Shown in pieces: positions 1-12,401 of a stretch of DNA of 64,000 bases. The DNA lies in NCBI GenBank assembly GCA_036023115.1, contig JAYKKT010000049.1, positions 558,001 to 622,000 on the forward strand. The letters run 5' to 3'. The position numbers were made by a program, and so were the translations under genes. The DNA comes from Brasenia schreberi. Lineage: Eukaryota > Streptophyta > Magnoliopsida > Nymphaeales > Cabombaceae. Within the stretch, counting starts at the first letter, position 1; the number at the start of each line of letters is the position of its first letter. Below the pieces are notes generated by a model. The model saw only the letters and a program-made list of their open reading frames with translations. It made no database searches and was not told where the DNA came from.

Positions 1-61
1 ACTTATTTTCCGCCAAAGTTATCCATACATTTTGTCGTTCCTTACGTTACTAAATGTTCTT

Positions 62-412
62 TCAAAGTGTGGGTAAGCGTGAGGTATGAATTCGAAACAG
101 AACAACTTTATACAGGTATGAAGTATCAATATGAACAAAAATCCACAATGTTTTTAAAGAGTTACTCCCCAAAGAACAAGGCATAGCACGCCTGACCTCT
201 TTGACTTGATGCCAAATCTCTCCTGCTGACAAACCGCTTGCATTGTCAGATATCAAGAAGTATAGGCACTCCGATACGCGTATAGCTTCAGTCATGCTAG
301 GGCAATTGTTATTGGTGGATGACCATTGGCAGTCCTGCATCGCGACAAGTTGAGAAGTTGGACACGTTAAAACAGTAAGGAAAACATTCATCAGAAATAA
401 CAAAGAAAACAA
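62..412 (-). CDS. Unrecognised 116-codon ORF, possibly a gene fragment
   Basis: An open frame of 116 codons opens with a hydrophobic stretch (MFSLLFLMNVFLTVL) that could be a signal peptide or just hydrophobic noise. It is followed by a segment with four cysteines. I do not recognise a family. No splice sites, neighbouring exons or conserved motif support it, and it lies beside retrotransposon debris at the window edge, so a chance ORF or an exon shadow is as likely as a gene. Confidence 0.15.
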   Translation of the reverse strand: MFSLLFLMNVFLTVLTCPTSQLVAMQDCQWSSTNNNCPSMTEAIRVSECLYFLISDNASGLSAGEIWHQVKEVRRAMPCSLGSNSLKTLWIFVHIDTSYLYKVVLFRIHTSRLPTL

Positions 413-983
413 GATAGGTTATAGGATAAGCAATGAAAGTGACTTATGATTTAGAAGTATTCCTCTCACGCCATTCTCTTTCCTGCAGTAAAATTGAGTT
501 TTCTCAAAAAGGTGCAGTAGAAAAAACAGAGAGTTGGTTAAAAGTGAACATATTTACAAACTAATTATAACATGATATTGGCATCCTAGGTGGAAGTGCA
601 TAGAGGAAGAAAAAGGAATATCTATGGTATAGACTTACACAAACTTTTTATTGCAATGACCACCAGAAAATTCAGAGTCTCCATCAACTGAATTCTGAAC
701 AGTTAAAAACACATTTGGTTACTTATTTGCAGGTATATTTAAGGGGTTTGACTTTGATTCAAATGGGAAAATGGCACCACCACTTAGGATCTCCTTGAAG
801 ACTGGAACACGGGAAAGAACAATTTTCAGGAACAACTTGTCGTGCTCAGAGAAAATTTTTATTATTTGAAAAGCAGCGGATGGCAATGATTGTTGCATAA
901 TTGGATTTGGATTTGGACTAACATTGAGTATCCTAAAATTGAATCAACCCCAATATAGCACACTTGCTTCCCGCCAAGTAAAA
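413..983. other. Non-coding, nothing recognised
   Basis: AT-rich sequence without an open frame of useful length. I see no transposon termini, RNA gene or regulatory element that I can support. Confidence 0.4.
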
Positions 984-1151
984 CCGGTTTTGGTTAATAA
1001 TTAGATCCTACTAATTGGATCCTTACCAACCAGAATGTAGTCCTCATCGATTTCATCTTCAGATAGACATCGAAGATGAATAATACCGTATCTGTATGCA
1101 ATGGTTAACCAAATCCAGTTTTGGTTAATAATTAGATCCAACTAATTGGAT
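984..1151. repeat. 37-bp direct repeat pair
   Basis: Two copies at 984-1020 and 1115-1151 share a 37-bp unit built around GGTTAATAATTAGATCC, differing at two positions. The 94-bp spacer is unrelated sequence. The pair lies just upstream of the copia fragment. It could be a local duplication or a remnant of an element end; neither can be decided here. Confidence 0.7.
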
Positions 1152-1184
1152 GATTCAGGTCTGATTATTTTGTGTTAGAATGGG

Positions 1185-1864
1185 GTCCTTCGTCGTCTTC
1201 CTTATGCACAAGCTGTTGACAGCTTGATGTATACTATATTATGTACAAGACCTGATATCAACTTTGTTGTTGGTCTTGTGAGTAGATATTAAAGTAATCC
1301 TGGTTGACAACACTGAGTAGCTGTGAAAAGGATTTTAAGATATCTGAAAGGAACAAAGCACTTGAAACTGTGTTTTCAAGCAGATGAACTAAAAGTGGTA
1401 GGATACTCAGATGCTGACTTTGTTGTGAGAAAAGATGACAGCAAATCAACCTCAAGGCAAATATTCTTATTTGGAGGTGGTGTTGTTTCTTGGGCATGTA
1501 AGAAACAGGGTTGTGTAGCATTGCATACATAGAAAGTTGAGTATATAGCTTGCTGTATGGCTGCAACAAGTACTGTCTGGATAAGCCGTTTCATACGAGA
1601 TTTGAAGTTGGAAATAACAGACGAGCTAGTAGTTATCTATTGTGATAATAATGCAGCAATTACTATTATTAAGAGTGGAGCTAATTGCTCAAAAAGCAAG
1701 CATATAATGGTGAAATACCACTATGTTTATGATATTGTTATGAGAAAGGAAATTTCAATCTCATACATGCCAACAGAAGATATGTTGGCAAACCCCTTAA
1801 CAAAAGGTATAACAGAGGATCTCATCTCAAAACATGTTACTAACATGGGTTTGAGATATGTTTG
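1185..1864 (+). pseudogene. Copia-1: Ty1/copia reverse transcriptase end and RNase H, decayed
   Basis: Reading across frames gives the copia sequence around LPYAQAVDSLMY and CTRPDINFVVGLVSRY, followed by VKRILRYLKGTKHLKL and an RNase H domain with YSDADF, VEYIACCMAA, YCDNNAAI and DMLANPLTKGI. These are the standard landmarks of the last third of a Ty1/copia polyprotein. The frame is broken by stops (about 1290 and at 1530-1532, where a Glu or Gln-type codon is expected before KVEYIA). The 5' two thirds of the element (gag, protease, integrase, most of RT) are absent. The coding end runs into GTTTG (1860-1864), the target duplication of the solo LTR that splits this element; the element resumes at 4833. 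Confidence 0.9.
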
Positions 1865-2429
1865 TGTAAGCACGAAAATTCTTTGCTCCTGGTTTACAAG
1901 ACCAGAAACGAGCCTTTTCGCGTTTACGTCATTTTTAAGGGCATGCCAGCTAGCTTACTCAAACTAGCGAAGATTTTGAAATATATCTGACTTTTGAAAG
2001 GCAATTGTGAGCAAGCGGGATCTTTTCGCTTGAAACTTTCTTGAACTGGTGCGCAAGGGTCGGTTTAAGCGCTTAAAAAACTTCGATTTCAAACAAACAT
2101 AAACTCTTTTTGAAAGAAAAGCGAGTATGACGATTGTTTGCCTTAAATTGCAGTTTTTATTACGGGGTTATCCGTATCCAAGGTCAACTCACAAGATGGG
2201 CGTAGTTTCGGGGTATCCTCTTTGAAAATACGCAAAATGCAAGGATGCACAAACTCTCTTTGGGTTTGATATGATGTGAGCTAGGCTCAAATTGAAAGCA
2301 ACTCACACACAGTTTTAAGCAAATACCTGAATGTAAGTGCAACTCACGCAGCTGAAAGGGAAATACCCGAACCTTAAAAGCAACTCACACGACTTGAATG
2401 TAAATTGTGGAAGGGAGATATACTTATAT

Positions 2430-3130
2430 TAAGAGCGGAAAGGCTCAATGCATGCGTGTGTGAGTGTAGAATTGAAATGACAAACTCACACGACTTGAAT
2501 TGAACTTGCCAAAATTGAAATATAAGTATATAAGAGCGGGAAGGCTCAATGTGTTCGTGTGTGTTGTGTATAAATGGAAAGACAACTCACACGACTGAAA
2601 TTGAACTACCCGAAATATGTTAATCCCATGCAGCTGAAAAGACAAGCTCGAGTGCTCTTGTGTGCAAGTGTGGAAGCTTAAATGACAAACTCACACGACT
2701 TGAATGTAAATCCCATGCAGCTGAAAATATATAGAGATATGTTATATCTTATGAGCAACAAATGCTCAAAAGGTGCGTGAGAGTGTGGAGCAAGTGCTCA
2801 CGTACTTCTTGGGTGCGAGTGTGAAATGTAAATGACAAACTCACACGACAAGAATGTAACAACCCGAAATGAAAATTGCACGGCTTTTACTAAAGTCTTT
2901 TTAGTAAGAGCGAAAGCTCAATGTGTGTGCAATAGTGTGCAACTAAGAGCGGAAAGGCTCAAGTGCACGTGGGTGTCTCGTGTACGTTTTAAGAGCTAAG
3001 GCTCAAGTGCACGTATGTGCTTGGTGTACAAGATAAGAGCTAAAGCTCAAGTGCACGTATGTGTCTTATGTAAAAGATAAGAGCTAAAGCTCAAGTACAC
3101 GTATGTGTCTTGTGTGTCAAGCACCAATAT
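2430..3130 (-). repeat. Array of short GAGC-loop-GCTC hairpins in solo LTR 1
   Basis: At least seven units carry a 4-bp or longer palindromic stem around a short loop: GAGCGGAAAGGCTC, GAGCGAAAGCTC and GAGCTAAAGCTC variants. They alternate with CACACGAC and GTGCACGT blocks. The same hairpins occur in the other two LTR copies on the opposite strand (GAGCTTTCGCTC, GAGCCTTTCCGCTC). The regular spacing suggests tandem growth of a unit, but the function is unknown. Confidence 0.7.
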
Positions 3131-3550
3131 TACATTTCGAGGGGAGACCACGCTCTATTATTACAACCCCGTATCAAAATTGAATTGAATTTAAGAGGAG
3201 TAAGGTAAAAACCGAATTTAAACACTTAAAACGATTCGACTTTTCTCTCCAATCCGCTCGTGCTTGGGCTTGTGTCCATCTTGGCAGCCAAGAGGGGTCT
3301 CCCTAGGTGGCTTGAGAGAGGGTTGTGTGGGTTCGGGTGGGCTTAGGGACACACCATTCCCTTGGGCTTATGAGAGGGCTCACGGCAAAAGGGAGTGTAT
3401 GGGTTGGCTCTAGTCGGCCCTAAGGGGAAGGCTTAGGTGCTCCTAAGGTGTGGCTGGCTAGGGCTGAGTCACGGGTGGAAGATGGTAGGCTGGTGCTGTA
3501 GGCAACCGGGGCGCAGCCAGTGCGCAGCGGGTTGGTGCTAGGGCGCGCAG

Positions 3551-3656
3551 GGCGCTAGGCCGGGCACGGGGCACGCGGAAGGGCGTGGGCAAGACGCGAC
3601 AGGGGCGCTAGGCCAGGCACGGGGCACGCGAGAGGGCGTGGGCAAGACGCGACAGG
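3551..3656. repeat. GC-rich 53-bp tandem duplication within solo LTR 1
   Basis: Two 53-bp copies beginning GGCGCTAGGCC (3551 and 3604) form the core of a strongly GC-rich island of about 200 bp in otherwise AT-rich DNA. A GC-rich patch of different sequence sits at a comparable place in solo LTR 3 (about 25280-25400). Confidence 0.75.
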
Positions 3657-4057
3657 GGCGCGCAGGGCGGCGCTAGGGCGCACGGCTGGACTAGGGGTGT
3701 GAGGGTGGCTTTGGGGTTTTGTTTAGGTTAGGTTGAGTCGGTTTATGTAGTTTTAGGCTAGGTTTTGGGTTAATTAGGGTGAGGTTTAGTGAAGTGGGTT
3801 AGGTGATTAGGCTAGGTTTAGGGTGGGATTAGGAGGCCTACCTCTTGGAGCCGGTCCTTCTTGGTTGAGCCCACGTCCATGTCTTGGTTGCAGCCTTCCT
3901 TGGTCGAGCCCACCTTGGTTGCAGCCCTTGTCTAGACCCACTTAGCCAACAAGGCTTGAACCCACCTCACCCTTGAGCCAACATGGCTAGGTCACTCTCT
4001 CACTCTCTCTCCTCCCAAGCATTTCACGTGTAACTCCATTTGGGACCCCGTCACCTC

Positions 4058-4065
4058 TATTTATA
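4058..4065 (-). promoter_or_regulatory. LTR TATA box (solo LTR 1)
   Basis: TATAAATA on the minus strand, directly downstream of the GGATCC/AAATA repeat block. The same motif, context and order recur at 14184 and 24690 in the sister LTRs, which supports a U3 core promoter. Confidence 0.6.
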
Positions 4066-4832
4066 GGCAAATGAGGTGGGTCTTCGATATGGGTCTTGGA
4101 TTTGGGTCTTAGAATCCAGATTCGATCCAAACACTATTTGGGTCTGAATCTCGGATCTCATATATTTTGGGATCCAGATCCAACCCAAATATTTAGTTGG
4201 TTTTGGATCTCGAATCTCGGATATTTTGGATCTAGATCCAATCCAAATACTATTTGGATTTGGATATGGATATTTGGGTCCAGATCTAGTCCAATTTTTT
4301 TTCTTCAATCCTTTCTAGCGTTTTTCGAGACGAACGGTTTGTGCGAGCCCTGGCTTCATCAGTGCTCCACCTTATGATGGGTTTTCCCCAACTTTGTCGT
4401 CCGAACTCCTTCTCACCATTCTGGACTTCATTTCTACTCATTTCCGTCATTTCTAGCTTGGATTTCTGCTGCTTGGGTAGATGCTCTTGGCTTGGCTCTT
4501 TGGTGCTCCGGGCTTGCAGTATGCTTTGAGCCTGGACCTTCCTTTTGCCTTTTGACCCTGGCTTTTATCAGACCAAGGTAGTTTCTTTGGGCTTCTGAAC
4601 CTGCTTTTGAGGCTACTTTTGAATTCAGGCTTCACCTGTTGAATTTTGGGTTTTGACAAAATTGGAACTTGGCCCATATGTGTGAAATTCAACTTGAGCG
4701 GGGTTTGAACAAAATTTAAAGCTTTTACAGCCCTTGGGTTTTCGAAAACTCTAAAATATGGTTTTTAGATTGAATTTTCAAACCAGGTGTTTGCTTTTGA
4801 AATTCGTTTTATTTTGGGGTGTTTACAGTTTG

Positions 4833-4989
4833 ATTGTTGTATAAGTAAACAACCATACAACGGATAAATTATTGTGTAAGAAAATAACAACACAACAGGT
4901 TCTGATTGAGATAGTAATAGGGAAAACCCTGAAAAGTGGGAGGAAAACCAGTATGTCGATACACTTAGCTCGAATGGCCAAGTGGGAGA
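4833..4989 (+). other. Copia-1 3' untranslated part and polypurine tract
   Basis: This continues copia-1 after the solo LTR insertion. It ends in AAGTGGGAGA (4980-4989), the usual copia polypurine tract, immediately followed by TGTTA, the expected LTR start. Confidence 0.65.
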
Positions 4990-5500
4990 TGTTACAGATA
5001 AGGTCTGGCCATTCTCGGCCCAGGTAACGGCTAGACTGGCCATTCAATCTGTTACCTGGCACAGATAAAGTAGATCGTAACAGTGGACGTTACCGAGATT
5101 TTCGATAATGTCTCTGTTAACGTTCCAGACAATGGAAGCCACAGGAGAGATATCCGGGATGAGAGGGGAGTAGGCTGCTTATAAAAGCAGCCATTACAGG
5201 TCAGAAAATATACGAAAAGTTTATAGAAAAAAAAAGGATTTGTGAACCTCTCCGTGGGAAACCCTTGTGTGGGAACCTCGAAAATCCGCTTCACAAACAC
5301 AGGCGAACAGGTACCTCCGACAGACACAGGCGAGCGGTAGGCTCAATGGAAGATCGGAGATTCGCCATTACAATCAGAGATTCGCCTTCATATTGTTGGT
5401 CCCAAACAGACCGTCTCGACTTGCTCTTCTGTTTGCCTACTCGAATCGATGTTGGTGACTACCCGTGGTGCTGGAAAATTTAATGGCGAAAGGTGCCACC
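4990..5500 (+). mobile_element. Copia-1 3' LTR (right end uncertain)
   Basis: It starts TGTTACAGATAAGG right after the polypurine tract. A TATA box (TATAAAA, 5180-5186) lies about 190 bp inside. The motif TGGCCATTCTCGGC near the start recurs in the LTR of copia-2 at about 59950, so the two elements are related. The right boundary cannot be fixed because there is no partner LTR and no clear terminal CA with a target duplication. The end given is an estimate. Confidence 0.55.
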
Positions 5501-5912
5501 CGAACCCGACGATCTAACTAGGGAACTCCATGGATTTTGGTGATTTGCGGCAATTTCATATGACAATTGTGGTGCCTCTCAGTCTGGATCACCAAGGTTG
5601 TTCATCCCCACCTAGCTTAGCTTGCTGGTGATATCCAGTAATTTGACCGGAAAAGCCTAACACAACCAAAACACACCTAAAAACACTGCGATTACGCCGT
5701 TTTCTAACTTCGATTCCAGTCGTTTGCATGCTGCCCACGATGATACAGTCCACCAACCTCAAAACCATTGGAATCTACATTCTTATAGGCATGTAATGGC
5801 GGTGAATCAAGATGGAAACTACCTCTTAGGATTTCGAGGTCTCCATTAGCATTTCCAAACGTTGACTCAAGTTTGGATTTAAATTTGTGTCTGACTTGAG
5901 TCAAGTATTACA
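5501..5912 (-). mobile_element. Possible chromovirus-type LTR start (minus strand)
   Basis: On the minus strand, from about 5950 to 5890, the order is a GAGGATGAAATT-like segment, a purine-rich AAGAAGGG, then TGTAATACTTGAC. This resembles the end of pol, polypurine tract and LTR start of plant Del/Tekay-type gypsy elements. The LTR would run leftward from 5912. I find no partner LTR or target duplication, so this rests on one junction motif. Confidence 0.3.
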
Positions 5913-7350
5913 ATCAACCCTTCTTAAACAAATTTCATCCTCCAAATTTGATCCGATATAATCCCATAGAGAGTTAACTGAAAGTACAGATTTTTTTCCT
6001 GCTTCAAATACGAATATTTCAGCAAAGATTTGTCCAATAATATTCATATGATAAGTCAATTTCAAAGTACACAAATGTGCCTAGCTTTTACAATCCTTAA
6101 ACTTCTAGCCAATTACATTGACTTTTTACTCATGCGTTTCTGAAACTTCATATATTTTATATTAGTTATAAAGTTTAAATCTACCAAAATAATACAAGAG
6201 CATTTACCATAATTCAATCACCACAATTATAAAAATTTATAAGAAGTTTACCAAAATCACAATTTCACTTTTCGTATCTTAGTATGCATTGTACTCATGC
6301 TTAGGAACCTGTCTATCCCACATATAATTATCGTTTAAGACTACAAATACTAAATCCACATATCCGCATAGATAGGAGCACTCATCTATTCCCCGTGCCA
6401 TGATTCATAAGATCTTACCTAATAAAATTCCATCGTAAAGCACAAGTAGTAGGACTCTCCTTAACAAAGCAAATTTTCCCCATTGTGCTTTTAACCATAA
6501 ATCCCAACTCAATCTCACAAATACGAATAAAAGAAAAGAGTGAAAATCCATGGCATTGCTTAATTATGAAAATAACGTCCCAACTCAAAAACAAATACTC
6601 ATGTAACATCACCTATCCATTGGACCAACAATGGGTTGCATCCCTTCTTGCAAGCATATACTTGAGTTTGAAGATAGTCAGCCATAAATCCCAACTCAAT
6701 CTCACAAATACGAATAAAAGAAAAGAGTGAAAATCCATGGCATGAGTTATTTATCAAAATAACATCCCAACTCAAAAACAAATGCTCATGCAACATCACT
6801 TACCCCATCGACCATCGGGTTGCATCCCTTCTTCCCAAGCATATTCTTGAGTTTGAAGATAGTCATCTAATCATCGCCAAGAATTTCATATATCTTACAA
6901 AGTAATATACTTGGTTTGATCGTTGCTACTGCAAATATCTTTAACTCATCATCCCACCTAAACTCATCATTAATGCTCATTTTGGAAACAATACTCAATT
7001 TTATCTTACACATAGATATCTAAGTTCAATGATGGCAGAACATACCAAAACAGCCCATAAATTAACCTAATCCTATTAAGGCAATAAATACTATCTGTCA
7101 AAGGACAAAATAGAAGTATAGTTCATAATTAATTTGACAATTTCAAATCTATATATCACAAATATTCACATAGCTACACACATTATGAGAATCCGTATGT
7201 GTCATATACAACCTACAATCAAGACTGATACATAGTGTATACCGACTACTCTCAATAAGTACTTACTCAATCACACTTATCTACCATAATTATTGTAATA
7301 CTTGAATAAGTCAGACAAAAATTCAAACCCAAACTTAAACTAAATGGTTA
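5913..7350. other. Unresolved repetitive-looking AT-rich DNA
   Basis: If the junction at 5912 is real, this is the internal part of a minus-strand gypsy element, but no pol motif can be read through it. It contains the 187-bp tandem duplication listed separately. Otherwise nothing is supported. Confidence 0.3.
6495..6865. repeat. Tandem duplication, unit about 187 bp
   Basis: Copy 1 (6495-6680) and copy 2 (6682-6865) both run from CCATAAATCCCAACTC to TTTGAAGATAGTCA. They are collinear with scattered substitutions, so this is an old local tandem duplication. The short ORFs that look alike on the minus strand (6415-6612, 6599-6799) are a by-product of it. Confidence 0.85.
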
Positions 7351-8303
7351 TTAAAAAAACAACAAAAGAGTGAGTTGCACATAGCATTTGACATTCTTGA
7401 CAAAATGGGTGTGGACAACAAAAAACAACCAAATGATATGATTCTGGCCGTTTGTGTACCTGTTTTATATGATTTTCTATTGCTTTGATGGAGACTGAGT
7501 TGCTTATGATATCTATTGAAAATTACTCAATAATGTATGCATGTTTGATAACAGTCGTGCCTGAATGTCATGTTAATTGTGTGGCTGCACTAGTTTAGGA
7601 TGATAAAAATGGTCTTTATAATGAATGGCTTCTCAATATTGTGACATTGTAACCGCATTTGTGTAGATCCTACTGTGGATGAGGCATTGGTGGATATTAT
7701 GTCGAGCATGAGATATTATTTTGAATAAGAATAGTAAAGATTATCTAAAACCTAATTGTGTAAAAATATTGATCATACTTTGTTTACTCATTGTGTGGGA
7801 TCTCTAAAGATTCAATTAAAATGTGGTTTCCTTGGACGTTCAATCAAGAGAGTGAGGGTGAACTTCCGGGCACCCTAACCATATGCGCGGACAGCACCAT
7901 ATACCCAAGGGTCATTTGCAAGGTTTGAACTTGTCAAGCCTTGGTTTTAATACTGCATAGGGAAATACTTATTGAAACTAAGTAAGATGTGTATAGGGGG
8001 TAAGTGATAGTGTATGTGTAGGTATTGATTTTGATATGTGTGGATGAATTTTGTTACTAGACTATAAAATTGTGGTTGTATTTATTTTATTTTGATAATT
8101 GTGATATGCATTGCTATTTTAAATGTGAATGCTTCTAATATGTAACTTTGTTGGATTATTATATCTTCTTACTATGCATGTGTTGTTGATGCCCACCCCT
8201 TTATTATTATAATTTATACAATATGGCCCTATATGTATGTTTCCTTGGACAATGAGATTTGTCATGTTGGCTTAGTGAGATAAGCAACATTACAATAAAG
8301 CAA
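7351..8303. other. Non-coding, nothing recognised
   Basis: AT-rich DNA without readable coding sequence or element ends. Confidence 0.35.
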
Positions 8304-8551
8304 TAGAGATGTCAAAATTGACCTGGTACATTTCTTGCCCATTTTTGAAGCAAGGCCGAATGACCCGGACTGTAGGGCCATATTCTATATATGTATATGT
8401 AGACATACATATACATATATGTGTGTATTATATGTATATGAACATATATACTACATATATATGTCAAAATGAGCTTTGCCCGAGGGGCTGTCCTAGCCTA
8501 ACCTATGGAGCCTATCTTGAGGGATTGTCTCGGCCCATATTGACATCTCTA
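8304..8551. mobile_element. MITE-like element, 248 bp
   Basis: It begins TAGAGATGTCAA and ends TTGACATCTCTA, perfect 12-bp terminal inverted repeats. The centre is an AT-rich palindromic ATATACAT block (about 8380-8465). No coding capacity. The flanking 8 bp (TAAAGCAA and CATAGAAA) do not match, so the superfamily cannot be assigned from the target site. Confidence 0.55.
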
Positions 8552-10900
8552 CATAGAAAGAAAGTTACTAGCTTAGAAAAAAATGCACATTTATAAATAA
8601 GGTAAACTTTAGACTTGGTTTATAATGCTCTATACATATAGGTATTAAGTTATAGATATTATTGGATCTTATTGATATTAGAATTTTTGAGAGCTTATTA
8701 TATATATTTAGATAGTTCATCATCTCATGTCTCAAGCTCATGGTGGCACATCAAACGGGTTGGATCTGACCTCACCTAAGTAATACAATTTATGAAAGAT
8801 GAAACAAGAAAGTCCTGTTCATCCTTTTCATACTCATCATTCTTCAAAGCTCTTATATAATCTTATTACGGTAAGTGCATACATATAATCTTATTATGAT
8901 AAGTGCATATGATCAATAAAAATCAAATAACATAATTTTAAAAAGAAAGGGAAGAAGACTCAATAATAAATTCTTATTAATCTCATAAACATAATCTCTT
9001 TTATTACATTTATACCCACTGAGAAAGCTCTATAAAAGTTTCATAACTTTCTTAACAATATTTTTAATAATAAAATATGTAATTCTAATAATCAAATGTG
9101 CAATTCCTTGAGACAATGACATAGAAACTAAAACTTATATACCTTCTCAGTCATAGATTTTCCTTCTACTGTTTTATACTTAAGAAACTTGACCATGAAA
9201 TATTATTTTCGATCAAAGAAAAGTCACATATCTTTCTCCATCATACAAGGAGTAAAACTATATACATCAAATAATATATTCAATAGTTTCGATAAGATAC
9301 AATGGCCGCATAGGGTGTCCTGCTCCTTCCTCTCAGTGATTTTATCTGAGCTTCTAGGGTCATTATCATCGAGTAAGAGATAATCTGACTTGATAAAGGT
9401 ATAAAACCCTAACATGATTAATTAGATTTTCATATGATATTGCCCGTGTTTAAAGTGGGGACCGACAAACCTTTTTAGCATCAAGGTCAAACCGACCTTC
9501 TATCGAAGGGTAGCATATAATGACATGTTTACTACATACACTAATTTCTCTAAGAATGTTGGAAACAATCATAAGATTACATGCACAAATAACCAATATG
9601 GACTAACCATAAACATTCTCAAATTAAGAATAGTCACAGATCTAAAGAAAGTCATATGAAAACAATAGTGCAAACAAGTAAAGAGAAAACAAAATTAGAG
9701 AACTTATCATTGTGATTCGCGCTTGTAGACTTGCCTTAGATAAATAAGTAACCTGCTATTGAGTACGTACGGGTAACTATGCTTTTCTTACAGGATAAAA
9801 CTTACACACACAACAAGAGTACATACCTTACTTAAGTCGAACTCGATTGTGCCTTAGTTGCCCTAGTCAAAAACTGAAAGGGTAGCAAGGAGCAATCATT
9901 GCAGATAGAGGAAAAACACATGGAACAAGAAAGCAGGAGGAGAGAGAGTGTGTCACAATTAAGTATGGATTAGGGAAACCCTAATCGAACTTTACAGAAA
10001 AATACGATAGATCACAAATCTCAGATCCGATCCAACTGACATACCTCTTTAATCATGTAACCGTTCTCACGTAAGATCCATTTAACCATTGGATCCAAAC
10101 TTTTTCATGCAAAAAGATAGACCGAAGATTGAAGACAATTCTAAAACCCAAGTCCAAGCTCAGCCATACGTAAATGTGTAGTCTAACATGTCCTCCTCAA
10201 GCTCTTTGAATTAAGATTCATAAGCTCCGAATAATATAAAAGGACATATGAGTTTGTTCTCCTTATCAATATGAGACTAAAATTTTGTCTCATGGTCTTT
10301 ACATGTCCAAATCCCTCACATGTGAATTTACACTTAACTTTTACATATATCAATGATGCATCAAATGAATTTTTAAGGATACTTAATAAGAACTAAATAT
10401 AATTAATACACATAGGTTTAATTAACCCAATACATAATTAGTATTAATTCTAACAATCCCCCTCAAAGTCCTAAAGTATGAAGTGCTCTTTCGAATCAGT
10501 CATCATATTATGCTTTCAGTAATGGTACCTTCTGGTTTGAACCGTTACCTAAGTTATCCGATATTACTATTATAGGAACTAGATGACCATATGTCTTCAA
10601 TTTGAACCTTGTGTATAAAGGTGTCTATTGACAATAACATAATAAAAGTTATTGTGTGATCTTTAGGATTGATGCATTAATGGCTATACATCCATATCCT
10701 ATATCATAATTTATTTAAGAGAATAACCAAATTCTTCTATTGCAACCTCACAATATCAATTACTTAGTTGGGCATCTCAAAGGATGTATTGCTAGCATCC
10801 TGTTCTAGGACTTAATCTCATTCAAAAAGTAATTTCTTGCTAACTTACAATCATAATACTTTAATCAACATTATGAAAACCAGCCCACATGGAGCTGGTC
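8552..10900. other. Non-coding, nothing recognised
   Basis: AT-rich sequence, probably old intergenic or repeat DNA. No ORF here shows a known motif. The stretch around 10180-10470 has the look of non-coding repeat sequence, but no boundary can be drawn. Confidence 0.3.
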
Positions 10901-11403
10901 TATATTTGACCAAGGGAGACCACTCATCCACATAAAGAAGGATTTCTTGGGGTTGGGTTTGGATCTTGGATCACCCGCCCCAAGGAAAGGCCTAGAAGGG
11001 GCCCCCTTGGCATATAAATAGAGGCCAAGGGGGGAGGGGGGGGGGCATGTACTGATTCAAATTTGTTTCCACATATATCAGTTGTGGTGGAAGATGGTCT
11101 TATATTAACATTATACACCATTACAGTGGAATTTGAACAACAAACTCGATTCACTCCAAGTGAAGAGCGTATCTCATCTAGTGAGAGGGTGGAGGTTATA
11201 GATGAACATGGTTTCCCCATGCCGGTTTGCTTGTGAAGTTGCCCTATGTACCAAGCTTGGGAATGTGCCCCTTGGAATCATCAAATGAAACCGCAGTACA
11301 ATACGAGGTTTCATTCAAGATCATATCATCATTTTATTATCAAAGGGTTGTCCCGAATTGAGGGGAATGGTGGTTCATTGTTCATGATCTTGGAGTATCT
11401 TTG

Positions 11404-11422
11404 TGAGAGAGAGAGAGAGAGA
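11404..11422. repeat. Short (GA)n tract
   Basis: Microsatellite inside the gypsy-1 gag region. It produces an artefactual RERERE-type peptide. Confidence 0.8.
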
Positions 11423-12330
11423 TACCTCAAGGTCAATGCTTTGTCAGTAATGTTGATGCCTACCTCGAGTTGCTCAGGTCCGAGTACATAATGATTTGAC
11501 ATTGTTGGATATTTCATGGATGAAAACCATCTTCCTTTTCAAGGTCAAATGATCAAACCTCAAACCGACCCCTCGAGAGTTGAGCAATGGCTAGATAATT
11601 CTCAGCCATCCACACATTTCTTATCTAATCATTCGCCAACTATTCATACTTAGAAGCAATGTGCTCAATGAAGGAGGACCCAGTACTGACGGTTGGAACT
11701 TGATGGGCTCACAAATAATCTTGAAAGACATCATTGTTAGGTCATTGTCGATTCCAATGAGGAGTTGGAACATGATTACTTTAGAGATGAAAACATAGTT
11801 CTAAACCCTCTAAGACAGACCAACTTCTAATGAGCATGAGGGATTCACATTCATGTGACCCTTTGACAAGGGACTCTACTGGGGTAGATGATCCAAAAGT
11901 GGACCTTAAGGGCGTCGAGTCTAAAGGGCATCTATATTTTCTACCCAAGGACTTAAACGAATGGGTTGAAGCGGTTTTTGTTGAATGAAGGAAAGATTAG
12001 TTGGCCTTACATGATCTCGAGGAATGGGATATAAGATGGAGAATAGATTCTCTAGACACTTTGTGGTGAGGACTTCGCTCATATATGGTGTATTGTGAAA
12101 AGGAGGCTAAGAAACAAGAGGAAGAGGTCTAAAAGTAAAAAAAAGAGATGCAAGATCCCGAGATATCTATCATGAATTTTGAGATACAATATGCTTTCCA
12201 GTCTAGGTCAAATGCATGTGAATTCACATGGTTCATTGTTGATCGAAGTAGTCAAAGGGTTGTAGATATTGATTAGTAACAACTCAGAATTGGAAGGAGT
12301 TGTTGAAGAGGATGATCATTTCTTAGATGA

Positions 12331-12332
<2 letters not shown>

Positions 12333-12399
<67 letters not shown>
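12333..12399. repeat. (TA)n microsatellite, about 66 bp
   Basis: Pure TA dinucleotides inside the gypsy-1 body between gag and protease. The IYIYIY peptide read through it is not a real protein segment. Confidence 0.95.

Positions 12400-12401
<2 letters not shown>

Larger units (their letters stand above)
1865..4827 (-). mobile_element. Solo LTR 1 of a long-LTR family (2963 bp)
   Basis: On the minus strand the element begins TGTAAACACC at 4827 and ends near TGCTTACA at 1865. It is flanked by a perfect 5-bp duplication, GTTTG at 1860-1864 and 4828-4832. Two further copies in the opposite orientation lie at 13548-17666 and 23841-26979. No gag or pol accompanies it, so it is a solo LTR left by LTR-LTR recombination. 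Inside, on the minus strand, are a block of GGATCC/AAATA-type repeats, a TATA box, CCTAACC-rich sequence and an array of short hairpins. A GC-rich patch lies at 3480-3680. The family is unknown; its LTR of 3-4 kb is long for a plant retrotransposon. Confidence 0.9.

Noticed and set aside
62..412. Assignment of the first ORF to the short-chain dehydrogenase family
   Set aside because: Only a vague likeness of FLISDNASGLSAGEIW to an SDR C-terminal segment. No cofactor or catalytic motif to support it.
3700..3830. GGTTTAG/TTAGGG-like runs resembling plant telomeric repeat
   Set aside because: The units are irregular (TTAGGTTAGG, TAGGTTT) and correspond to the CCTAACCTAA-rich part of the same LTR family at 14450-15400. 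No perfect TTTAGGG array.
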